In this document: positions 21,123-33,100 of the stretch, piece by piece
Layout of the letters: every line of letters starts with the position of its first letter
How positions within the stretch are numbered: the stretch's first letter is position 1
DNA from: Antedon mediterranea
Lineage: Eukaryota; Echinodermata; Crinoidea; Comatulida; Antedonidae
Direction of reading: 5' to 3'
DNA: 64,000 bases
Assembly (NCBI RefSeq): GCF_964355755.1
Contig: NC_092670.1
Span: forward strand, 11,347,201-11,411,200
The notes under the pieces: model-generated
The model's database searches: none
Told to the model about the DNA's origin: nothing
Seen by the model: the letters and a program-made list of their open reading frames with translations, nothing else
Translations under genes and position numbers: made by a program

Positions 21123-24100
21123 CTAAATTCCATTTTGCTCTGGCCAACTTTTCATTCTCATATTCTCCTCATGTTGTTTTATCGTGTTATCGTCTTGGTT
21201 AATTTGTTTTTTTAGAGGTAATGGGATATCGTCGTTTGTACGTGATGTCTGTGTGTGTAACAAGCCTTCGGGATGATGTTCTCCTCTTGTGATTTTATTG
21301 CACAAGGTCAAAAGGTCAAAGTTAATCTTGTCCGTGATTACAGAATCATGTTTGTAATCCGGATGCTGATCTACATAATCTCTCATCCACCGAGCAGTCG
21401 TTTTCAATTTACCTGAAAAAAAACACAATAAAGTTTAAACCTATTGAATAAGAAAATACAGTAGAATACAGAAGACTGGGAATCTAGGCCTTTAAAAAAG
21501 CAGCGCTCCAATATTTTCACTCGAAAAGTTATAGACGGCACACACTAGAGGTTGATTTTCTAATGCACTAAAATCATTATCAGTGATCTCACTTTTCTGT
21601 TCATTAGAACTAATATTGAACAGCATGTGACGCATAATTAACCAATCAAATGATAAGAATGCACTCGGCCTACCTGCTGCACGGTCCGATATCAAGTTTA
21701 GATACGTTAACACTGTACATCTTGTATCCACATCAACGTTAACAGAGCGGAGATATTGGTTGATGAGAGGTATCATACCAGGGAAGTCTGCACCGCCCTC
21801 TATTGGGCCGCCATTGATAATGGTGTTAATGTCCATTAGTGCATATTCTTTATCAATATTGCCTGTGCATTGCTTCGGACCTGAAAAAATAAATAAAAAG
21901 GTTAAAAGGTATATTGTAATATAAAAATGCTGTAGTATTTGTAAAGGAATACCTATCATATGCAAACAGTGGGTGTAGATCAATCCGAGGTGTTTGCAAA
22001 TTCCAGTCAAATACACTTTATGAAACTGAAATAATTGAATAAACTACAATTGTGCGTATGCTTGTTTGGAATTTCTAAAAAAAAATAAAAAATTTTTTTT
22101 TATATACTTACATGTACGAACATCTTTCCTGAAATAGAACTTCCCATTCAGTACTGAATCTCTCTTTTGAGCTTCAACAAGGTTAGCATCTACCTGTAAG
22201 AAAATGGAATATTCCAACATTCACAGTCAACTATCTTAAAACATGACTCTAAATATTGAAAACTTCTTTAAATCCAGATTTCAAAACCTTTCACCATGAT
22301 ATAAGTCTAAAATTCTGGTGATACACTTTGGGCTACTCTGGATGTCCAGTGATATAAAGAGTTCACTGTACTGTGTACTACTGCATCTGTAATGACTAAA
22401 TATGACCATATACAATAGTCCCATGAGGCCTAGGCATGAAAGTTGGAGAGAATTAGGGATGGTTTTATACTCAATATTGCATGTAAAGAATGTATAAATG
22501 TAGCCTAAATTAAGGGGTCGAATTATACTTGAGCATGGGATTACTGATGGGTCATATCATGTCATTTTTTTTAGGAACACTTTTAAATATATATAGCAGT
22601 ATGAGGTAAGGACAAGCTAAGGTAATATGATGTAATTAGAAATTTCCGAATGGTTGATGGTGCAAGCAGTGCTTCTGTGGTCTGTTTTTTTTTTAAAAGA
22701 AACATTTAAACATTTAGGAGTAATATTGGACACATTGCATGCACAAGTTTTCTAGCAATTGAAAGATTTAAAGTTATCGTACCTTTGAAATTGGAAGCAG
22801 AAAGTTGAGCTCAAAGCTTAAAATAACTCTAGTTATAAGTACCATAAACACAACATAAGCAGCATTCTCAAAATCTGTTAACTGAACCTAAATATAAAAA
22901 AACAATATACTGTTTTACAGTAGTTGGAACATACAAATTTGAGGAAAATATACTGATTTTGAAAAGTTTGATTTGGTTCATGTTAATTGGTTTGCATTGT
23001 ACTATAAAATTAAGTTTTAAAAATATTTCATCATAAGACATGCATAAAAACAAATATAAAAAAAATAGACATTATTTAGGTTTTTAAATATTGCATCCTT
23101 AGAATGTACTGACTGAGTAGCTGAAACAGCTCCTAATTTAAGCCTGTTTTCCAGTTGACATCAAGTTGCATTGATTTTATAACCTGATTCAGCGATTTTA
23201 CAGGAAAAGGTAAAAAATCAACGGTAAAAATTGTTAAAATCTTCAATGGTTGAAGTTGAATGATTTGAAAACTCAACGTCAACCGGAATACAGGCTTTAA
23301 AATACATTTTTAGCAAACATTAACTCATTGTGTAAAAAAACAAACCATACCTCCATTGGTCTAAACTCTACCCTCCATCCTATCGTAGAGTTGACTGGCG
23401 GTGGTTTAAATCTCATCGTTTGCCAATTTGTTGATTGAATATTCTGTAAGGAAACAAATACTACTGTTAATCAAACACTAAATACAAGGCTTGAAATTTA
23501 CTTTTTTTTTCACCAGAAAATCAATCTAACAAAATGAGCGACCCACCTATACAATCAATAAGTTGAAAGAATCATAAAAAATCTTGACAAACTCTACTAT
23601 AACTGTAGTTATCAGAAACAGGAGATAGATACAAGATACAAGAAAACTTTATTCATCCCAACTTGGGAAATTGTGTTGCTGTCTAATAACAATGGATAGG
23701 GATATGCCAATAGGGGTTAGGAACAGATAGGGATGTCATGCATTCATATTGGATAGGAATATACAAAGATATACAAGGAGATATTTCAGGCCACACAGTG
23801 AAATATGGATGGCCAGAAACAGGGATATGGTAAGACACACATGGAAATATGGATATGTCCAGAAACAGGGATATGTCAAGACACACAGGGAAATATGGAT
23901 ATGTCCAGAAACAGGGATATGTCAAGACACACAGGGAAATATGGATATGGTCAGAAACAGGGATATGTCAAGACACACAGGGAAATATGGATATGGCCAG
24001 AAACAGGAGATATGTCAATACACTGGAGGATACGGATATCCACATAAACAGGGGACACACAAGGGGACAGCCTAATACACATAGGTTATGCCAAAAAATA

Positions 24101-27100
24101 TTTTGGAGATATACAAAGCCATGGGATACATATAAGAAAATTGTAAGATACTGTATATCTTTAGATTTGTATTTTCTAACCTCAAAATGGTCCGAATCTT
24201 GAGTGTCATCCTGATTAATAAGCTCAGTAAATAAAGAAACAGGATCTCTGATGAAAAGATGAGAAATATGTTGTGCAAGTAGTCTATCAATTCCTATTAA
24301 ATTTAATAAAAAATAAATAATTATTACAAAGTAAATAAAAGAATAAATATTAAAAAATACATACACATACTGTACATATTAACAATATGAACAACTTCGA
24401 TTGACTTTAAACAAATAATACAAATTAGACATGTAATAAGAATATCCTGGATTTATATAGTGTGATATAAAGATATACTTTTATATTTAAGAAATTGACC
24501 TTTGTATCGGAATTTAAATAGGTTCACAAACTTGACCCAGAAAGTCCGAAGGAGAGTTTGTCCAGATGTTTTAATGACCATTTAGTTTATAATAGAGTCC
24601 CTAAAGAAAACACTTAGCTTAATTTTGTGACTTTCCCATCGTTAAACCAGGAGTATTCGACACTATTTAAGTACAGATTTGACAGTGTCATCCATCACAG
24701 AAATACCTTATGACACCGTTAATCACTCCCACTTAAACACCCCTGGATCAACTTAGGACCAATCGTTACCCTCACAGATGATGTAATGACATTATGCAAA
24801 TGAACTGAGCCAATATACTCCCAAGTTTCAGAAGGGCCCAGACACATCTTACAACCACGCCACGGAACACACACCTTACAACCACTTCTCCAGAAGCAGA
24901 CCTACACACTTCACACCTCACCGACAGCATCATTGATTGTCCGTTCCTTATCTATACTTATAGTTGTATATTGTACTGAAGTATTATACTGAATAAACAA
25001 TATAGTGTTACGACAGCCAAGCGAGTAGAGTCTTTCATTAGTACCTCAACAACCCAACATTATATTACATGGTGGAAGACCCAAATTTCATAAGGAACGG
25101 AGTGAGAAAACAAGAAATAAACACTTAACAAGACACGAAGACGAAGACGAAGACAAAAATAAACATATTTGTTTGAAAGGAGAGAAATTTACTTTGACTC
25201 AAAAGACAAGCTGAAATTATATTTGAATGAGATCGAGACAAGCAGAAATTTGATCAAATTATTACCATTGGATGAAGACAAAAAAGATAATCGAGGAAGA
25301 CACAAAAGACAAGCTGAAATTATATTTGAATGAAATCGAGACAAGCAGAAATTTTATGAAATTATAACCATTGGATAAAGACAAAGAAGATAATCGAGGA
25401 AGACCCAAGAAGAATCAAAACAGAAGCAAGCGGACAAGAACTGTTTCGTTTAGAGACTTTCAACTTCACGCCGTTTTTTTTCGATCGTTTTTTTAACATT
25501 TACTTTTTTGAACATTGATGAACACCTTTCGCATTTTTTTTAATTCGTTGTTTGAACATTTAAACAATCTTGAACACTTTTGCATTCCTTTAATTCATTT
25601 TTAATTGGATCCGAAGCATTAGGGGTAAGTCAAAACCATTTTGAATTTTGATTTGTAACCTTGATTGAAAAAAGTGAGAGTTTACATATATACACACTAA
25701 AATTGTTTTTTAAATTGTTAAAATAATTGTTGAATAAACCCGCCGATAATAATAATGAGAAAATTCAGAACACCGTTAACGTAGTAAATGACGAAAACAA
25801 TGTTTAATTTATCGACGAACATGATAGGACACCAGCCCAATTGCAATCAGATACCCTTACACATCCAACAAAGATAGAACCCCTTAACTTGCAACCTTAC
25901 ATTGACTGTGTAGAGAACAACATGGGATTAGCAGCCCCATTCCAAATGAAAGAAGAACAAATTAAGGAACAAACTAATTTAATTATGACAGCACCTAATG
26001 ATTCAAGTATGACATTAAACCGAGGTAGATTTAAAGCAGGACATTTCCAAGTTTTAGTTTCATATTCTAAACCGACTTCAGCCAAACGTAACACCGATAA
26101 AACAAAACACGAATCTAATGATCGCAAATTTTGGTAGAATATTGACAGATATAACGATACAGATAAATTAATTAAAGAGATTATTAATGATAAACAGATA
26201 CCGATAAGTGGATCGCCAAAACGATTCATAAAACGTTTGTATAATGCAACGAATTACTGATTTAATTTTTTTTTGCAAGATTATTTTTAATTACGACATT
26301 TGCTAAATTAACGATAGCATAGTCTACGTTATTGATGAGATTTGTTTAATAATAATGTGATTTCAGTTAAAAGAGAATTAAAATTATGATTAAGTATTGA
26401 TTTTGTAACGAGTTTGATAAAGATTAATTTTGAATTTTGATGATCGATATATTGAGATATTGAAAAGAACGACAATCATTTTGTAACAAATATTTTGTTT
26501 AACCTTTGAGTCGTTAATCTCAAGCATTAATTAATTGATATACAATAACAGGAGATTTTCTTAGTACTTTTAATTGTAATTTTTTTAACATTGAGTACAA
26601 AAGTCGAATTTGTCGATTGATTGAAATCGTAATTACCTGTGAATATAAATGCTTAAATCGATAAAGTTGTGACGATAACGATATATTGTGGATAAGTTTG
26701 TGTCAACGGGACACACACATTTGTTTCTTTAAAGTTTTAAGTGATTAAGTTTGATATTTTGATTTTAGGCTAATCAGCCACAGTTTCTTGAGTTTTATGT
26801 TTTAATTTGATGATTTATGTTTGAAGACCATTAGAACGCGATGAGTTGTCGCACGATTTGATGTATGTTCAATGTAACATACTATTTTTTTTAAGTTTTG
26901 TATTTTTATTTTTAACTGATTTATGTTTGATTTACGCGAATTTTATACCAAATTCATTTTTAATTTCATTTTTTTTAAGAGAGAGAAGAGAGAGAGTGAA
27001 AGTGATAAGGTTACACTTCAGAGTCAATGGTTTTGGCTAACTCAATTTTTGCTTATATGTATAATAATGTTTTTTTCTTTTATATAACTTTAATTTTGCA

Positions 27101-30100
27101 TGCCACTATTATAACCATTTTTATATGTTAAATAGATTAGAAAAAAAAAAAAAAGGGAAACAGAGGGATGTGATATAAAGATATACTTTTATATTTAAGA
27201 AATTGACCTTTGTATCGGAATTTAAATAGGTTCACAAACTTGACCCAGAAAGTCCGAAGGAGAGTTTGTCCAGATGTTTTAATGACCATTTAGTTTATAA
27301 TAGAGTCCCTAAAGAAAACACTTAGCTTAATTTTGTGACTTTCCCATCGTTAAACCAGGAGTATTCGACACTATTTAAGTACAGATTTGACAGTGTCATC
27401 CATCACAGAAATACCTTATGACACCGTTAATCACTCCCACTTAAACACCCCTGGATCAACTTAGGACCAATCGTTACCCTCACAGATGATGTAATGACAT
27501 TATGCAAATGAACTGAGCCAATATACTCCCAAGTTTCAGAAGGGCCCAGACACATCTTACAACCACGCCACGGAACACACACCTTACAACCACTTCTCCA
27601 GAAGCAGACCTACACACTTCACACCTCACCGACAGCATCATTGATTGTCCGTTCCTTATCTATACTTATAGTTGTATATTGTACTGAAGTATTATACTGA
27701 ATAAACAATATAGTGTTACGACAGCCAAGCGAGTAGAGTCTTTCATTAGTACCTCAACAACGCAACATTATATTACAATAGCGCCTAATGTTGTGAAACC
27801 TCTAAGCGCTGTCATTTTTGGATCAAACACATATGGAAACTTACTCCCATATGGCAGGTAGTAATCGCAAATTTGTTTTGACCGTTACCAGGTAACCATT
27901 TGTACACCTAGGTCGAGAGAGGCAAACATAAAGTAATGTGCTTGACAATGCTCACAATCTTATGACCATTTAGTCAAACATAACACGCCCTTACATGTAT
28001 AACACACTTGTACATACCAGCATTTTGAAGTCGTTTACACACGTCTTGATCGATTACCAGATCGATGTCATTATAACGTTCGCTAGATTCACAGAGGTAG
28101 CTATCGATAGAGTCATATCTTGATTTGTGGATCCTATGTTTGTTCTCTTTTAGGTCCTATGATATATAAATAAAGTAGAAACTCTATTGAGGGGAAACCT
28201 TCATTCAATATCGGGAGACAGGGAATTACCTTAACAGTAAGGGACTTTGGGGGTTCTTCCAATAATAATCGATTTTTCAATTTTATCAATTTTTTTCTTC
28301 AATTGTTACCCAATATGTTATTTTATCTCATCCATTTTTAAGTAATTAAATTACCTTGAGTCCTCTTTCTTCGTCTGTCCTGTCATCTACCGAAGACGAG
28401 ATGACATACCAGCGACAATCGATATCAGAAACATATCCACGGTAGAATGGCGAGGCTGCACTTAATGATAACTAAGAAAGTGAATAATTGAAAATAAATA
28501 ATTCAAAATAAATAAACTGATGAAAAATACAAAAAATTGTGATGTGCCCATATATGGACATGATGATGTCATCACTACTACAATGAAGATGAAGATTCGA
28601 ACCCGTTATCTTCTGCTTGTAATCTGGCAAAACAGAAAAAATATTTCTTACCATTATTGGACAGAACGGATTCAATTGGTCATATAAGCTTCTAGCCTCT
28701 TCAATACAGCATCCTTGGAAAGTCATTTGAATGCAAGAGTTTCCCATGCCAAATGCCATAGCATCCATATAGATGTGGTCTGGCAGAGCTGCTCTGGCAG
28801 ATTCACCATCTGCATCATTTGGGAACTTCTCAATGAATGGAGAAGGTGTGTTTGTATCTTTATAGACTAAAAAATATAATAAAATAAATAATAATTAAGT
28901 ATTGATATAACGGTACATCACGTATGTATAGTTCTGAAAAGAACTGTTGAGTTTCTCGATGTTTTGATCAATATACTTTGATCGTCCTCAAGAATGAAAA
29001 TGCAGAAAGTCCAGGAAACTGGGAATATAAGTGAAATTGGGTGGGACTGGTGTGAAAGCTAAAACAAAAGCAATGTTCACAGTGGGAGGGATTGAAATTA
29101 GCTATAGAAGAGCATTGTTCACAGTGGGAGGGATTGAAATTAGCTATAGAAGAGCATTGTTTCTCATAAAATAATAAAGTTGATAATGATGACTGACAGT
29201 AGTTGTCTTTAGTGGTGGCAATGCTTGTTAATATGCTCATGACTACTAATGCGAAGATCTGTGGTCAAGTCCTGTTCCTGACAATAAGGTATTCCAATTA
29301 ATAACACATCCAGGTTTATTCTTGTCATTTGATTAGTTAACTACATATCACATGCCGTTCGGTATTAAGTTTACCTAACGTGATATCTAATGGGGATATT
29401 CAATGCTTCTAATGCACCTTTTTCAACATTTTGCTTGCTATGTAATCTACACTTTCTTTAAAATGATAATGTACTGCATGATTGCAGTGTGTCTATTGTA
29501 TAGGTTAAACTTACTTGGTACATTTATGCAAACTTTCTCGCCTCTTCTTTTCCGAATGTTTCTAGTTAATGTCCTGAAATTAAATAAAACCAATGCTTAA
29601 TTTGAACCTTGGCACTAGGTCAGGATTGAACCATGCACTAGGTCACGATTGAACCATGCACTTGTCAGGATTGAACCTTGGACCTTGTGATTGGAAGTAG
29701 AGCACGAATCAAGCTAAATCTACACCACAATCAAACAAAACAACAATTTAAATATGGCATTATCATCACTATATTTTATTGATATACAATTTACCTATAT
29801 CGTGGATGATCACTAAATATTACTTCATCGGGAATAAATATCGATTTTGATGCACCAGCGTCTGTTGGAGTTGGCTCGTATGAAGGGTGTGTGAAGTTTG
29901 GACAGCCAAGCCTATAAAGAAAGTAATAAGATATATAGCTGTGTCTCTTTGCAGGTTTTCTCTTCTGAATCGTGTACAAAAAAACCTAACCCTAACCCTA
30001 ACACCTTTATTTCCTAGTGTAAAAGAGATATTTAATATCCAACAATGAATATGAGAATTTTATTCAAAAAAATTAATATTTACATAAAAGTTACATATAT

Positions 30101-33100
30101 TATATACGATTTAAATGTTAAATAAACATATTGACAACATTTCAGAACTATGTCATCATAGAGATATTATAACTATAATATCTGTTTGAGGTCACTTGAA
30201 ATTTTTCTAGTGTAAATCTAAAAGAAATCTATCTAATATCCAACAATGAATATGAGAATTCTATTCCAAAAAATAAATATTTACTTTGAGATAAGTACTC
30301 CACTTCAACTTCAACAATTTGTTAAATAAACATATTGACAAAATGTCAGAACTATTATGTCACCATGGAGATATTTAAGTGAATAGTTCACTACAATATC
30401 TCTATGATGTCGCTAAAGCTCTGGGTCAGTGTCTACAAAGAGTGTGATGTGCCCAAATATGGTAGTGATATAATGTCATCTTGTCCATATATGGGCACAT
30501 CATTTTTGTATTGTCACATAAAGTTTGATAGTGCAGATAGAGCTTTAAGCAGAGATTTTGAAATTTTGCTAGCTTATAAATAAGAAATGTTTTTAATATC
30601 CAATGATATCTCTATGATGTCACTAGGCATACAAGAGACAAGAACATGTGATCTGAATCAACTGAAAATATGGTAAAGAACTTAGTACATCTTTCGAGAC
30701 GAGTAGGGGGCTATCCCTGTGTACTAGTATACACACAGCCACTGTCACAAACAGACACTTATCATAACTCTACAAGACCGCCCCGTGATTTTTAGCATAC
30801 GCTGCTGTTTACTTCACTCTAGTTGACTAGAATAATAAACATTAAAAAATGTAAAACGGTTGCAAAATCAGACAATTTGAAATAGACTTTATAAATAATG
30901 ACTTAGTTCCCAACCTTGGAAATGCCGTCAAACTCAATGGTGCCTCTCCATTTTGTTCATCCAGTAGCTTCCTTACCTCTTCACGCCTGATAATAGAAGA
31001 AGAAATTCGTAAAAACACTCTCTACACTGTTTTTACAAAACAAATGGTTACTTTATTGCGACTGACAATGTCAAATTGATCCATTATCATTTGAATGTGA
31101 TCAGTACATCATCGATTGATCATGATGACTTGGTTGTCAGTGTCAAGTTTATGATTAAGCAGAATCTTAATTTGTTTTACCTACTTTTCATAAGAAATTA
31201 GAGCACTGCCAGCCCTGGAATGGTGTAGGCTTAGTCTGTCTACACTATCAAACTTTGTGACAAAAAAATGTGCCCATATATCACACCACACTTTCCTGTC
31301 AAACTAGTTTGATAGTGTAGACAGAGATTTAGCAGTGGAGTAATTGAATAAATGTAAATGTGTTATAAAACAAAAAATGAATATTTTTATATTAATATGC
31401 AATGGAACAAATATTTGTATTCGGTGAAAATGAAAATCGTAAAATATTCACTCATAAATTGTATAATGAATTCTTAAACAGATTGTGCTCTACCAATACT
31501 GAACAAAAACTTAAATCCATTTTTCATTACCGTAATCTCATGTTGGCCTCTACAATGTTGAAATGTGCAAGTGTACCACCATAAGGCTTTCCTGGTGTTC
31601 CTTCAACCATGTAGTTAGCATATTCAGGACGCCAAGTCGTTGGGTGGTTTCTGAAAAGAACAATATTTAAAAAAAATAAATAAGATATAAAAAAGTATGG
31701 TATACTGTGTTAAGCTTGACAATCAAGTAAACTTTAAAAAAAATCTCTACACAAAAATAAATCTGCTAACTTTATGTACCTTTTGGAGTAGCAGGGAAGG
31801 GAGGCTTAGCACTCCTAAGGGGCCCTTCAATGTTGGATAGTTTCATTGGGCTGCTCTTGATCTGGGGCTCTTTAAGCTTTGGGGCCCTGCGTTTGGCCAG
31901 GGAGCGCTCATAGCTGTTACGCCACTGGCTATTACATTATTATATGCTATTATCAAATTTGACAATAGCAAGAAATATGGTATACTGTGTTAAACTAGAC
32001 AATTGAGTAAACTTTAAGAAACATCTCTACACAAAAATAAATCTGCTAACTTTATGTACAGTACCTTTTGGAGTAGCAGGGAAGACACTCCTAAGGGGCC
32101 CTTCAATGTTGGATAGTTTCATTGGGCTGGGCTTGCTTTGTAGCCCCTGGGTTTAGCCAGTGAGCGCTCATAGAAGTTACGCCACTGGCTATTATATTAT
32201 TATTATATGCTATTATTAAATTTGACAATAGCAAGAAATACAAATAAAAATTAATTGGGTAATAATATACGCAAATAGGAATTTCGCTATTATTAATAAT
32301 TACAAAAACTCAAGGTTGAGCTACTTTAGAAAAGAAAAAAAATCAATCAATCCATTAGAAGATTTTATATTAAAAAAAATTTACATTAACTACACTAAAA
32401 AGAAAATCAAGAAATTTGCTATAAAAAAAAATCAATTTCCATTTGTGTTTGTAATTTAATTTAATAAGTTCTTTTTGCATAATCATTTTTTTCTGTGTGT
32501 TTGATTGTTCATCAATGTACTGTACTTACGATGGACTTGTTTGCTCTTTTTCTTGAAGAATTTTAAGAAGCTCAGGTCCTCTGAGATTTAATTGGGCTCT
32601 TTGGCTGTTTTGGTCGAGACGCACCAGCATATATTCAATCTATAAAATAATGAATATTTATGAGTGCGATGGTACAAATAATTTTAGGTGAAAGATGAAA
32701 TTCTATATTCCATGAGGCAAAAATAAAACGTAAAAAGAAAAGAATATTAAACAATCGTTAAATAGTATGTGTACCGTTATGTATTATGTCAAATCAAATG
32801 ACAGGAATTAATTTAAGTGTTATATAATAATAAAGGCTTATAATTAACATACAGTACTCAACATAAGGTTTAGACCTAAAGCTTAGCCATGACAATCATC
32901 AAAAAGTCAAAGAGATTTTAAGTATGTAATCTACAACCTGTATAAGTCAACCTATTCAATTTCTAGTATACAGTAATATATAAGCTAACCTATTCAATTT
33001 CATGTTGCAATAAGTGCATGGATTTATGCCTCAAAGCTGGCATAGCCTTGTGGAAAGAAAGCCTTTACAATCTTTCATGAGCAATGGACATTTTCACTGT

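Larger units (their letters stand above)
24461..27777 (+). mobile_element. Young LTR retrotransposon, non-autonomous
   Basis: Two 609-bp LTRs (24461-25069 and 27169-27777) flank about 2.1 kb. Both LTRs start TGTG and end ACA. By eye they differ at one base (c in the left, g in the right, within the final 'aac-caacat'). A 4-bp target duplication, atag, flanks the element. The left LTR is followed by 'tggtggaagaccc', a primer-binding-site-like TGG start; the right LTR is preceded by a purine tract. No reverse transcriptase or integrase frame fits, so mobilisation would need a helper. It lies in GCLC intron 9 in the opposite orientation to the gene. Confidence 0.95.

Noticed and set aside
23749-24202. 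Overlapping plus- and minus-strand open frames
   Set aside because: They come from a 46-bp repeat. The minus-strand frame is meaningful only where it covers GCLC exon 10 (24181-24293).
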